From positions 62,001-126,000 of the forward strand of contig NZ_JAUSST010000007.1 in assembly GCF_030812415.1 (NCBI RefSeq): a stretch of 64,000 nt of DNA. Reading direction: 5' to 3'. Source of the stretch: Paenibacillus harenae (GTDB lineage Bacteria > Bacillota > Bacilli > Paenibacillales > Paenibacillaceae). The notes under the pieces are model-generated. The model saw nothing but the letters and a program-made list of their open reading frames with translations, ran no database searches and was not told the origin of the DNA. The position numbers and the translations under genes were made by a program. Shown in pieces: positions 44,112 through 52,847 of the stretch (positions are counted from its first letter, which is position 1; each line of letters starts with the position of its first letter).

Positions 44112-44855
44112 CTATGCCACCGTCAAAATAATCGGAGCTTCCTTCGTAATGATGATCGTATGCTCGTGCTGGGCTGCCACGCTCTTGTCCGGCGTACATA
44201 ATGTCCAGCCGTCAGCTTGCTGCACGACGTAGTCCGCGCCCGTGGAGAGAAAAGGTTCTATTGTTATAACGAGCCCTTCGCGAAGTACACGCTTATCCCT
44301 CTTATTATAGAGAGGCGATATTTGCGGCCATTCATGAACCGCTCGGCCGACGCCGTGGCTGCATAGATCGCCGATGATCTGGTACCCACCAAGCTTCGCC
44401 TGCTGCTCGAACATTTTGCCGATCTGATTCACCTTCACCCCATGCCTCAGCGAGGAGATCACCTTCATCATCGTCTCATGCGTAAAACTGCAAAGCTGCT
44501 GAATCTCCTCGGTATACGGCGCTACTTGGAAGGACGTGCCCGTATCCGCCACATATCCGTCCTTCTCGGCGCATACGTCGATATTGACCAGATCGCCCGG
44601 CTCTATTATACGGCTGCCCGGAATACCGTGCGCCACTTCATTGTTAACGCTGATGCAAGTATGTCCCGGAAAGTGGAACGCCTTCTTAGGTGCTGAGAAA
44701 GCGCCATGGCTCTTGAGCAGCTTTCCGCCAAGCTCATCAAGCTCCCTCGTCGTTATTCCCGCTTCGGTTTGCCGCTTCTTTTCATTTAAAGTTATCGCAA
44801 CAATTCGTCCGATTTCCTTAAGTCCGTCAATATCCTTCTGTGAGTCTACAGTCAT
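44112..44855 (-). CDS. map: Type I methionine aminopeptidase
   Basis: 247 residues with every active-site residue: H76, D93, D104, H167, E200 and E231. It removes the initiator methionine from new proteins. It is not in the ribosomal-protein cluster where the primary map gene usually lies in Firmicutes, so it is probably the second copy (MapB type). The ribosome site is weak. It ends at a bidirectional terminator. Confidence 0.92.
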   Translation of the reverse strand: MTVDSQKDIDGLKEIGRIVAITLNEKKRQTEAGITTRELDELGGKLLKSHGAFSAPKKAFHFPGHTCISVNNEVAHGIPGSRIIEPGDLVNIDVCAEKDGYVADTGTSFQVAPYTEEIQQLCSFTHETMMKVISSLRHGVKVNQIGKMFEQQAKLGGYQIIGDLCSHGVGRAVHEWPQISPLYNKRDKRVLREGLVITIEPFLSTGADYVVQQADGWTLCTPDKSVAAQHEHTIIITKEAPIILTVA

Positions 44856-45199
44856 ATATCGTCCGCCGCTCCCATCTCTTGTCGTTCCGTTACCTTCTTA
44901 TCTCATTTTATCACTGTTTCCTGCTGCATTCTACCGAAGGCGAGACGGCTAACGCCATCCTTTTGGCAAGGGCAAGCGAAATTCGCCATTCTAACATATC
45001 GAAAGATCCATAACAAGAAAAAAAATATTCATACAAGCTCATCTATCTTTGCGCCTGCTCGGCAAACCCGCGCCAGTGCTCGCTTTGCGCTATGTCAGCA
45101 GAATGATAGCGCTTACTATGCCAATTTTTGCAGGGTATTCTGCGCTTTATTTTTAAATTTATAATACGAGTGACACTACTGAAGAGGAGCGATACTCTT
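44856..45199. other. Intergenic region between divergent genes
   Basis: No gene seen. It contains the map promoter region on the minus strand and, on the plus strand, an AT-rich stretch with TATAAT near 45162 that would serve the NlpC/P60 gene. A cre-like site lies at 45104-45117. Confidence 0.6.
45104..45117 (+). promoter_or_regulatory. Possible cre-like element
   Basis: TGATAGCGCTTACT matches the CcpA consensus at all but two positions. It lies about 45 bases before the TATAAT box of the NlpC/P60 gene. Pattern match only. Confidence 0.35.
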
Positions 45200-45718
45200 A
45201 TGAAACAAGGCTTCAAAACAAAACTTGCGGTACTCATGATGGCGGTAAGCATCCCTGCTACGGCATTGTTGAACGATGTGAGCTTCGCAGCATCTGCATC
45301 CGTTGAGGCAAAACGAAACAAGGTTGTCCAAACGGCTATTTCCCTTAAAAACAAAGTGGATTACGTGCACTGGAATCAGCGTCAAGAGAGCAAGCCTCCA
45401 TACAAAACGGACTGCTCCGGCTTCACATACTTGGCATACAGACTGGCGAATGTCGGCGTAAAGCTCGTTAACAGAGACGACGACGATCAAGCGAAAGTTG
45501 GACAACGGGTTGCTTGGGGCAAATTCGAGAAAGGCGATTTGATCTTCACATGGAATGGCGGCTCGAAAAACAAAAGCGACGTTGGCCACGTAGGCATCTA
45601 CATCGGCAACGGCAAAATGATCCACAACGCAAGCGTGAGCAAAGACGTTGTCATCTCCAACGTCTATAGCAGCTACTACAAAGAAAGATTTATCGTTGCA
45701 AGACGCGTTATTAAGTAA
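45200..45718 (+). CDS. Secreted NlpC/P60 peptidoglycan endopeptidase
   Basis: 172 residues. A signal peptide covers about 1-31 (cleavage after VSFAA). The catalytic domain has Cys72 (KTDCSGFTYLAY), His130 (VGHVGIYIG) and His142 (MIHNAS), the normal NlpC/P60 triad. It has no wall-binding module, so it is a stand-alone D-gamma-glutamyl-type endopeptidase. The ATG at 45200 follows GAGGAG at a long spacing; the frame extends upstream without a signal. A strong terminator follows. Confidence 0.9.
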   Translation: MKQGFKTKLAVLMMAVSIPATALLNDVSFAASASVEAKRNKVVQTAISLKNKVDYVHWNQRQESKPPYKTDCSGFTYLAYRLANVGVKLVNRDDDDQAKVGQRVAWGKFEKGDLIFTWNGGSKNKSDVGHVGIYIGNGKMIHNASVSKDVVISNVYSSYYKERFIVARRVIK

Positions 45719-45773
45719 TCGTTATCCAAAAAACGCAATTATTCCCGATCTATTTACCGGCATAGACTGAACA

Positions 45774-45834
45774 AATAATAATACCCTATCAAGCGCAAGG
45801 AAAGAACCTGCGTTAATAGGGTATTATTATTTTC
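45774..45834. terminator. Strong terminator with nested hairpin
   Basis: Arms AATAATACCCTAT and ATAGGGTATTATT enclose a second stem GCGCAAGG/CCTGCG, and ATTATTTTC follows. It lies between the plus-strand NlpC gene and the minus-strand capA-like gene. Confidence 0.85.
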
Positions 45835-45844
45835 AACCGCGCTG

Positions 45845-46927
45845 CTACATAACCTTTAACTCCGGAGCATCCGTGCTTCTCTTCAAATGCCGCTTCACAT
45901 GCTCATGCACCTTCCTCATGCGGTTCAGCTCGCCGCTTCCTCCCGCTTGCGCCTTGATTGTCTCGGCCATCGGCAGTATCCGGAACTTGCTTCTCGCTCC
46001 GTTCTTGGTAATGCGCGTCCAGGTCGGGGTAAACTCGACGTTCCTGATTTCGATCTTGCCATTGTCGTTCTTGCGAACATGAATGCGCGTAATAAGGCCG
46101 GTCAGCGTGTGGTCGTTATAGTACAGCCTCGTCGAAATGAAGTTGCCCAGCGAATAGATCGCGAATCTGCGCTTGCTCGTGCCCCATATATCTCGTGATT
46201 CATAAAATAACGCCGGTTGAATAACATGCGAATGAGCGCCTAGAATAATGTCGGCTCCGTTCTTGAATAACAACGGAATAAGCGTTCTCTGCTGGTCGTT
46301 CGGATACATCCCGTATTCCTTCCCGAAGTGCATGCATACAATAATAACCTCGGCGCCCGCAGCCCTTAGCTTCTTAAGATCGGCAACGATCTTGGCATTG
46401 TCGATGAGATTAACGGCCCATTTATGATCGGAAGGAACCGGTATTTGGTTTGTCGTCTTCGTGTAAGCGATAACGCCGATCTTAATCCCTTTGACCTCAT
46501 GAATAAGCAACTCCTGCGACTCGCTATGCGAGCGAAACGTGCCCGTATGGGCAATGCCTACTTTGTCCAAAACGTTCAAAGTTCGCTTAAGGCCGCCGAT
46601 GCCGCAATCCATGCAATGGTTGTTGGCCGTCGTAAGCACATCGAAGCCAAGGTTTTTGAGCGTATCGGCGAACGGATCAGGGCAGTTGAACATCGGCCAG
46701 TTCGTCTTCGGATGCCGCTTCACGATGGAATAGTCGCTTGCTTTCGGTCCGCCGAAGTTCGTTTCCAGGTTGCCGATCGTAAAGTCGGCGCTGCGCAAAT
46801 GGGAAGCGACAGGTTCGAATATCGGATCGAAGGAATATCCTTTATCGCCCGATACCTTCGCTGAATTAATAATTCTCGTCTTGATTAGAAAATCGCCGAC
46901 CGCGGCAATCGTAATGTCCGTGCTCAT
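45845..46927 (-). CDS. CapA family protein (poly-gamma-glutamate synthesis type)
   Basis: 360 residues, calcineurin-like CapA fold: AAVGDFLIK, IGNLETNFGG, LTTANNHCMDCG, VCMHFGKEYGMYP and LGAHSHVIQP give the metal-site residues. Most CapA/PgsA proteins have an N-terminal membrane anchor; this one has none and appears cytoplasmic. No capB/capC genes are near. The start follows GGAGATG. Actual polyglutamate synthesis is therefore doubtful. Confidence 0.85.
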   Translation of the reverse strand: MSTDITIAAVGDFLIKTRIINSAKVSGDKGYSFDPIFEPVASHLRSADFTIGNLETNFGGPKASDYSIVKRHPKTNWPMFNCPDPFADTLKNLGFDVLTTANNHCMDCGIGGLKRTLNVLDKVGIAHTGTFRSHSESQELLIHEVKGIKIGVIAYTKTTNQIPVPSDHKWAVNLIDNAKIVADLKKLRAAGAEVIIVCMHFGKEYGMYPNDQQRTLIPLLFKNGADIILGAHSHVIQPALFYESRDIWGTSKRRFAIYSLGNFISTRLYYNDHTLTGLITRIHVRKNDNGKIEIRNVEFTPTWTRITKNGARSKFRILPMAETIKAQAGGSGELNRMRKVHEHVKRHLKRSTDAPELKVM

Positions 46928-47077
46928 GATTCATCTCCGTTCTCTAACCTGTACCTGAGTGAGCGGTCCCCCTCGGGGTCGAGACCGCAACACAACACAT
47001 TATATGAGTAGGCGAATGACTCCGTATGGATATGTGCCTAGATGAAGTTTTGTCCGTCAAAATAAAATAGAGGAAGG

Positions 47078-47103
47078 AAAAAAGCTCCGCTCGATGCGGA
47101 ACT
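47078..47103 (-). terminator. Terminator of the SH3-domain NlpC gene
   Basis: Arms AGCTCCGC and GCGGAACT with a TCGAT loop are followed on the minus strand by TTTTTT. An outer GAGGAAGG/CCTTCCTC pairing surrounds it. Confidence 0.75.
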
Positions 47104-47135
47104 CCGTCCCTTCCTCTTCCTTATTAATCAATGAG

Positions 47136-48392
47136 TTACTCGTTGATTACTTTCGTATAAGTCGAGCTTGTCGTAATATAGACGCTCTTGCCGTCTACTT
47201 TAACCTCGTACCAGTAGCTGTTCGCCTTCTTCACAAGTTCGGCCTTCTGTCCCAGTTCCAGACGGCCGACCGTTGCCGAGCTCGAGCTTGCCGACGCCTT
47301 CAGCGATACCCAGCCTTTAACAGTCGTCACGTAGTCCTTCTTCTCCGCCTGCGGCGCCGAACCGCCGCTTGTCGAGCCTCCGATGACCTGCGTATACGTG
47401 CTGCTTGTCGTAATATAGACCAGCTTCCCGTCGACCTTCACTTGATACCAGTAGCTATTCACCTTTTTCACAAGTTCAGCCTTCTGTCCTAGTTCCAAAC
47501 GCCCTACCGTCGAAGAGCTTGAGCTGGCTGATGCTTTCAGCGAAACCCAGCCCTTCTTCGTTGCCACATACTGCTTGTCCGACTGCTCTTCCCCTGGATT
47601 GACAATTTCCGGCGGTTGCGGTGTCGGGTCAGGTTGTTGTACGATAGGGCTATCCCACTTTGGGATCGATTTTTGGGGCGGAAGTATGTAGGACTTTGGA
47701 ATTACCGGCGCCTGTTCAGTCTTGCCCGCCATGCCTGTAAAGGCTGCGTCAGGCAGAACGCGTCTTGCTGAATGGAAGTTCTCTCCCCACCAATAGGACC
47801 AGCCGTCTATAGTACCCAGCGCGGTCGGATTGCCGTCGCCACGCGTACCGATAACGACAGGTTGCCCGTTGCGATTCGTACCCATATAGATCGCAACATG
47901 CATAATGTGATCCGTTGTTTGCCATGTCAGAAGATCTCCGATGCGCAGGTTCTCGATTCCGGTAAGCTGCCATTTGCCATTCACTTTCTTCTTGCCGACG
48001 CCCGTTACTTTGGTGCCGACGCTGTCATAGTTTCTAGACGTTTCGGTGAGGCTATAGCCGAAGTCGCCGTATACGAGACTCGTGAAACCCGAGCAATCCT
48101 CATAGCCGTATTTGCCGTACGCTTTGCTGCCATGACCGTATACTAAATAACCATGCTCCATATACCATATTGCTCGCTCTACGACTTTGTATGCCAAAGT
48201 GCCGGATTGACCTGCGTATTTGGCGCGGAAATCCGCCACGTTATACAATTCATCCTTTACATAGCTGTCTGCGTTAATATACTTATTGTATTTGGCGATC
48301 GCATCCGCCTTCGTCGAGCTTGCAGCCCCGAAAGCAACGCCCGTCGCGCTAAGAGATAATGCCAGTGATAATACGATAATCTTCTTCTTCAT
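47136..48392 (-). CDS. Secreted NlpC/P60-like hydrolase with two SH3b domains
   Basis: 418 residues. Signal peptide at about 1-23. The catalytic region has Cys100 (YEDCSGFTSLVY) and His165 (DHIMHVAIYMG), as in NlpC/P60 peptidases. A Pro-rich linker (about 240-275) leads to two SH3b repeats at about 283-345 and 353-417, which share almost the same sequence (KGWVSLKASASSSS, TVGRLELGQKAELVKK, VYITTSSTYT). These should bind the wall. The start follows AAGGAG. It probably acts in wall turnover or spore germination. Confidence 0.88.
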   Translation of the reverse strand: MKKKIIVLSLALSLSATGVAFGAASSTKADAIAKYNKYINADSYVKDELYNVADFRAKYAGQSGTLAYKVVERAIWYMEHGYLVYGHGSKAYGKYGYEDCSGFTSLVYGDFGYSLTETSRNYDSVGTKVTGVGKKKVNGKWQLTGIENLRIGDLLTWQTTDHIMHVAIYMGTNRNGQPVVIGTRGDGNPTALGTIDGWSYWWGENFHSARRVLPDAAFTGMAGKTEQAPVIPKSYILPPQKSIPKWDSPIVQQPDPTPQPPEIVNPGEEQSDKQYVATKKGWVSLKASASSSSSTVGRLELGQKAELVKKVNSYWYQVKVDGKLVYITTSSTYTQVIGGSTSGGSAPQAEKKDYVTTVKGWVSLKASASSSSATVGRLELGQKAELVKKANSYWYEVKVDGKSVYITTSSTYTKVINE

Positions 48393-48504
48393 CCTATCAG
48401 CTCCTTAGCCTGAGATATACCCCTATAATAGCAAGATTTGCTGCCCCATTTCGCTGGTATATCTAACCAGTTGCCGTTTTTCTGTCAGCCTATTCCATAT
48501 GTAG

Positions 48505-48550
48505 ATCGCCCGACATCTCCTAATGAAAGCGATATCGGGCGATATTTTTC
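48505..48550 (+). terminator. Hairpin with T-tail on the plus strand
   Basis: Arms ATCGCCCGA and TCGGGCGAT, then ATTTTTC. The only adjacent genes run on the minus strand, so its role is unclear; it may limit antisense transcription or act as a 3' stem for the YheC/D gene. Confidence 0.55.
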
Positions 48551-49591
48551 TTATTTTTCTAATAATTGTCGCGCATATTGAAAGCCGATATGAAGGCTTT
48601 GCTCCCATGCTTTGTGCCCGTAAACCCGCTTCATGATCGTCTTTCCGGGCTTTATGTTGACCTCGATCAGCCACAGCTTGCCGCTCGTATCGACCGCGAG
48701 GTCGATCCCTAATTCTGACAGTCTGGATTTGTACGATTTTTCCAGAAATGAAGGGATGTACTCCGCTACCTCCGCAACCATTTCTGTAAGCTTTTCGCCC
48801 TTTTCAGCGCCGAATTCCTTTGTCAGATACTGGACCACGCCAAAGGCGTTGCCGCCACTTTTAATGTTCGAAGTAATCTTGCCGCGCTTACCCTCGCGAA
48901 CAGCCATTCCTGACGTCTGCCACTGCCCGTTCCCGTTTTTCTGCACAAGCGCGCGAATATCGAATACCCCGCCCCTGCTGCCCCGGATATCGATCCACTT
49001 CTGCATCAAGTGCCTGCCGGTCCCCAGCACGCCTCGAATATAACCTCCAAGCCCGCTTCGCGGCAACTGCTGATTTTTCTTGCCGTCCCGTTGTACGGTG
49101 AAATGCTCCTTATGAAGCGTAACACGTATAATGCCTCTGCCTCCCCATCCATTGATCGGCTTCAGCATGACGCTTTCATGCTTTTTCAGAAATGCAATGA
49201 ACGCTTCCGCCGATTTCACCTGCTCTGTCGGCAGCAAATATGGCTTCAAGTAGGCGGACTGCACCAGATGGCTCTGAATCCGGCATTTGTTGCCGAGACC
49301 GTAGGCTGTGAACGGCAGCCGGCTGCTCTTCTTTACGATCGTCGCTCTGTGCATATCCGCAGGGGTATAGAAGCCGATGTCGAGATTCATTTTCGGAAAA
49401 GGTACCGTCGCCCTCGCCCAGCTCCCGTTCCGGTACAAGCTGCCGCTTATGGCGCGTCGCTTGATACTGACATCCTTCGGCGTGTATACGAGCAAACCGT
49501 CGAACTTCTCGGCAATCGCGGACTTGGCTTGGCGGTTAAACGCTTGCGGGCGGGAGACGCGGTGCGTCATGATCCCCAATATTTTTGTCAT
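48551..49591 (-). CDS. YheC/YheD family spore coat-associated ATP-grasp protein
   Basis: 346 residues. The N-terminal part (ILGIMTHRVS, LDIGFYTPADMHRA) is the family-specific domain, and the ATP-grasp part has MLKPINGWGGRGIIRV, HLMQKWIDIRGSRGGVFDIR and the metal site LGIDLAVDTSGKLWLIEVNI. Bacillus relatives associate with the endospore coat; the reaction is unknown. The ATG at 49591 follows GGAGAG. It is divergent from a second, shorter member at 49799. Confidence 0.87.
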   Translation of the reverse strand: MTKILGIMTHRVSRPQAFNRQAKSAIAEKFDGLLVYTPKDVSIKRRAISGSLYRNGSWARATVPFPKMNLDIGFYTPADMHRATIVKKSSRLPFTAYGLGNKCRIQSHLVQSAYLKPYLLPTEQVKSAEAFIAFLKKHESVMLKPINGWGGRGIIRVTLHKEHFTVQRDGKKNQQLPRSGLGGYIRGVLGTGRHLMQKWIDIRGSRGGVFDIRALVQKNGNGQWQTSGMAVREGKRGKITSNIKSGGNAFGVVQYLTKEFGAEKGEKLTEMVAEVAEYIPSFLEKSYKSRLSELGIDLAVDTSGKLWLIEVNIKPGKTIMKRVYGHKAWEQSLHIGFQYARQLLEK

Positions 49592-49798
49592 AATGAATTC
49601 GCTCTCCTGTCTGGATCTACTCTTCCGCATTATCCTATGACAATCGCGTGGGGGCGGGCCTTAGGCTATCACCCATTTCACGAATGCGGCAGGGGACAGG
49701 TACGATTTGGCCTCCATTCGAATAACATGAATGACGTCGATCGGAGCCTATTGCAAGGCATACAGTCGCTTTTACAGAAGCACGGAGGAGAATTCGCC

Positions 49799-50551
49799 AT
49801 GATAGCCAAACAGATCAGGTATCCCGGAAGAAAGTGGCTGAAGCATGTGTCGCTTTGGAGTGATCCGCTGCTCAGGGAATATTTGCCCGACACGATGCTG
49901 TTCACGCCGAAAAACTTTATTGAAATGATCGATAAATACACTGTCCTCTTCCTCAAGCCGGATCTTGGAATGAAAGGGCAGGGCGTTATGAAGGTTACGC
50001 ATGAGAAAGACGACTATATTATCCGAACGGCATCCTGCACACATAAGTACCGGAGTAAGAAGCACGCCGCTCTAAAGCTGAAGCAACTGATCAAAGATAA
50101 GCGATATATCGTTCAGCAAGGCATCGACCTGATCCAGATAAAAGGCAACCCGATCGACTTTCGCGCCCTGCTTCATCTGAAGCCGGATGGGGACTGGCGG
50201 TTCTTCGGCATAATGGGAAAGGTTGCCGCACCGAATCGATTCGTAACGAACCACAGCAACGGCGGCAAAGCGATAAGGCTGTATACTGCGCTAGGCGTTA
50301 CGAAGGAAGACGGCCAGGAATGGTATAAACGAATCAAAGAGATATCGCTTAAGATCGCAGCGGCAATGAAGGAGCATTTTCCAAAAATTGCTGAGCTTGG
50401 TCTTGATATCGCTATCGATACGGACCGGAAGATTTGGCTGGTAGAAGCCAATACGAAGCCGCAGTACCAGCTATTCCGCTATCATTCAAACCCGCGTTTG
50501 TTCGGTCAGATCGCGGCCTCCGTTCGCGCTATCCGATCTACATCCGCCTAA
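49799..50551 (+). CDS. YheC/YheD family ATP-grasp protein, short form
   Basis: 250 residues. The frame is open far upstream, but the ATG at 49799 follows GGAGGAG at eight bases, and the product begins just where short YheC/D proteins do (IRYPGRKWLKHVSL..YLPDT). It contains only the ATP-grasp domain: LFLKPDLGMKGQGVMKV, RYIVQQGIDLIQIKGNPIDF and LGLDIAIDTDRKIWLVEANT. The family-specific N-terminal domain is missing. Probably spore-coat related. Confidence 0.85.
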   Translation: MIAKQIRYPGRKWLKHVSLWSDPLLREYLPDTMLFTPKNFIEMIDKYTVLFLKPDLGMKGQGVMKVTHEKDDYIIRTASCTHKYRSKKHAALKLKQLIKDKRYIVQQGIDLIQIKGNPIDFRALLHLKPDGDWRFFGIMGKVAAPNRFVTNHSNGGKAIRLYTALGVTKEDGQEWYKRIKEISLKIAAAMKEHFPKIAELGLDIAIDTDRKIWLVEANTKPQYQLFRYHSNPRLFGQIAASVRAIRSTSA

Positions 50552-50683
50552 CAGCGCCTGCTTGCTGCTTGCCTTATAGAATCCAGTTCGGAGAACGTTC
50601 CAATTGACGTTCCGTGTTGGAGGCTATTGACGCTTGCATGCAGTGAAATCGATTGAACAAGTCGGTGCTGGGAAGGAGTATTC

Positions 50684-52069
50684 ATGAATAGTACAAAGGT
50701 AACGCTGCGCATCAATCAGGATGAGCCTGGTGCAAGCGCAAGCAGTCCCTCGCTGCTGCTCAGCGAAGAACACGCCAAGAGATGGAACATCCCCTATCGT
50801 ACGCCTCTAACTCTATCGTTTGGCTCCGCCAGGCAAGAGATTACGGTTGAACCGTCAACCGAGGGCAGCTTCTTGCAAATCGATGCGAAACTTGCCGCCA
50901 AGTGGGGTGCCAAGCACGAACAGTTATTAAGCTTTGTTTATAAAAACTCTACCAAAACCATACAGCTTGGCCCGCTCATCGGGGTTATCGTAAGCCGCGT
51001 TAACCGAAATTCGTCCGAGATGCCATTCGGCACTAATACGTCTTTTTGCTATGAGCTATCCGAGCTGTGCAAAAGCTATGGCGCGTCCATCTTCTTTTTC
51101 ACGAAGGAGGATGTCATGAGCCAGAGCGATTCGATCAAGGGGTGGCACTATACGGACAGTTGGGTGCGTGGACGCTTTCCCGTACCCCATATCATTTATA
51201 ATCGCATCACGTCCCGCAGGAAGGAGAGGCTGCCGGGCGTGCAGCAATTCGTTCGCTATGCGAAAAAACGGCATAACGCCGTGTTTTTCAATGAAAAATA
51301 TTTGAATAAGACGGAAGTATTCGAGGCGCTTAAGAAGGAGGCTTCACTGAAGCCATATTTGCCGGAGTCGTATCCGTTGCGAGGCTCCAAGATGCTGAAG
51401 ACGATGTGCAGCAAGTACGAGGTCGTCTTCATTAAGCCGATCAACGGCAGTCTAGGCAAAGGCATCGTGAAGGTGTATCGGGGAGGCGGGCCTGAGCAGG
51501 GTTATACGAGCCATGTGAACAATGTGACCGGCATTCGCGCACAAACCTTCTCCACGCTGGATAAGCTCTACGGTTCGATCGCTGCCAAGCTGAAGAGGAG
51601 CCAGCACCAGATCCAACGCGGACTGAAGCTGCTGTCGGTGAACGGCAGACCGATCGACTTCCGGGCGCTCGTCCAGCGGGGCGAGACCGGGCAATGGACG
51701 ATTACGTCAATCGTGGCGCGGATCGCGGAAAATAACCAGTTCGTCTCGAACGTGGCGCGGGGCGGGACGATCAGCACCGTCAAAGCCGCGCTTGCGCGCA
51801 CGGGCTCGTCCGCGGCGGCGGGCGGCTTGTCGAAGCTGCGGCGCGTCTCGCTGCTGATCGCCAAAGGGATCGATTCCCAGATCCCCGGCCACTTCGCCGA
51901 GCTGGGAATCGATCTGGCGATCGACACGCAGGGGCGAGTATGGCTGATCGAGGTCAACGCCAAGCCGTCCAAGGAGGACTCCTCGCCGCTCGACCAAAGC
52001 GGCAAAGCCCGCCCATCGGTGAAGAAGTTCGTTCAATACGCCTACTTCGCCTCGGGCTTTAATGGGTAG
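50684..52069 (+). CDS. YheC/YheD family ATP-grasp protein, long form
   Basis: 461 residues, the longest of three members here. A double-psi-like N-terminal domain (LLLSEEHAKRWNIPYRTPLT) is followed by the YheC/D domain (LIGVIVSRVNR) and the ATP-grasp domain with VFIKPINGSLGKGIVKVYRG, HQIQRGLKLLSVNGRPIDFR and LGIDLAIDTQGRVWLIEVNA. The start follows AAGGAG. The last third has a visibly higher GC content than the first. Direction and spacing suggest it is transcribed separately from the short form upstream. Confidence 0.88.
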   Translation: MNSTKVTLRINQDEPGASASSPSLLLSEEHAKRWNIPYRTPLTLSFGSARQEITVEPSTEGSFLQIDAKLAAKWGAKHEQLLSFVYKNSTKTIQLGPLIGVIVSRVNRNSSEMPFGTNTSFCYELSELCKSYGASIFFFTKEDVMSQSDSIKGWHYTDSWVRGRFPVPHIIYNRITSRRKERLPGVQQFVRYAKKRHNAVFFNEKYLNKTEVFEALKKEASLKPYLPESYPLRGSKMLKTMCSKYEVVFIKPINGSLGKGIVKVYRGGGPEQGYTSHVNNVTGIRAQTFSTLDKLYGSIAAKLKRSQHQIQRGLKLLSVNGRPIDFRALVQRGETGQWTITSIVARIAENNQFVSNVARGGTISTVKAALARTGSSAAAGGLSKLRRVSLLIAKGIDSQIPGHFAELGIDLAIDTQGRVWLIEVNAKPSKEDSSPLDQSGKARPSVKKFVQYAYFASGFNG

Positions 52070-52076
52070 GCTTTGA

Positions 52077-52118
52077 AGGCTTGGGAAGCTTGGGAAGCTT
52101 GGGAAGCTTGGGAAGCGA
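52077..52118 (+). repeat. 10-bp tandem satellite
   Basis: Four head-to-tail copies of GCTTGGGAAG, then looser GCGAGGAAAGCGGGAAAGC units. It starts just after the stop of the long YheC/D gene. Confidence 0.9.
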
Positions 52119-52254
52119 GGAAAGCGGGAAAGCGAGGAAGGGTGTGAAGGGAGCATGCCGCTGGTTGGCTTGCTCCCTTTACCTGTTGCGGCGGGCATTG
52201 TGCGGCGGCTGCGCTGCCTCAACACGGCGGTCTCAACTAAAATCCCTCGGGCAT

Positions 52255-52842
52255 AAGTCGGTTTTCTCCACCTATTCTCCCTCCAGTAACCTATATTTGC
52301 GCGAATAGGCGGGATTTCCCATCCTATTCTGTCTACAAGCGCCGCTTTCTCTCCTCCTTTCGTCGCTCCCACCTTGATTAGTCGGATTTCTCCACCTATC
52401 CTCCCTCCAGTAACTCATATTTGCGCGAATAGGCGGGATTTCCCATCCTATTCTGTCTACAAGCGCCGCTTTCTCTCCTCCTTTCGTCGCTCCCACCTTA
52501 ATAAGTCGGATTTCTCCACCTATCCTCCCTCCAGTAACTCATATTTGCGCGAATAGGCGGGATTTCCCATCCTATTCTGTCTACAAGCGTCGCTTTCTCT
52601 CCTCCTTTCGTCGCCCCCACCTTAATAAGTCGGTTTTCTCCACCTATCCTCCCTCCAGTAACCTATATTTGCGCGAATAGGCGGGATTTCCCATCCTATT
52701 CTGTCTACAAGCGTCGCTTTCTCTCCTCCTTTCGTCGCTCCCACCTTAATAAGTCGGATTTCTCCACCTATCCTCCCTCCAGTAACTCATATTTGCGCGA
52801 ATAGGAGGGATTTCCCATCCTATTCTGTTTACAAGCGCCGCC
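52255..52842. repeat. 124-bp tandem repeat array, four full copies and one partial
   Basis: Copies begin at 52255, 52379, 52503, 52627 and 52751, an exact 124-bp period. Each starts AAGTCGG or TAGTCGG, continues TTCTCCACCTAT, CTCCCTCCAGTAAC, ATATTTGCGCGAATAGG, GGGATTTCCCATCC, TATTCTGTCTACAAGCG and ends TTTCGTCGC. Copies differ at only a few bases. Each holds a CCTATTC/GAATAGG type inverted pair. The fifth copy stops after about 90 bases, just before the nuclease gene. Open frames on both strands merely follow the period. Confidence 0.95.
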
Positions 52843-52847
52843 CGTTG

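Noticed and set aside
49010-49798. Extended N-terminus of the short YheC/YheD gene
   Set aside because: It is antisense to the divergent YheC/D gene and has no family similarity; the GGAGGAG site fixes the start at 49799.
51707-52496. Minus-strand frames through the 124-bp array that look like a repeat protein
   Set aside because: The period is not a multiple of three codons (124 bases), so the frame changes between copies, and the frames end at random stops. The array is non-coding.
52255-52842. CRISPR array
   Set aside because: Units are directly adjacent with no variable spacers, are 124 bases long, and no cas gene is near.
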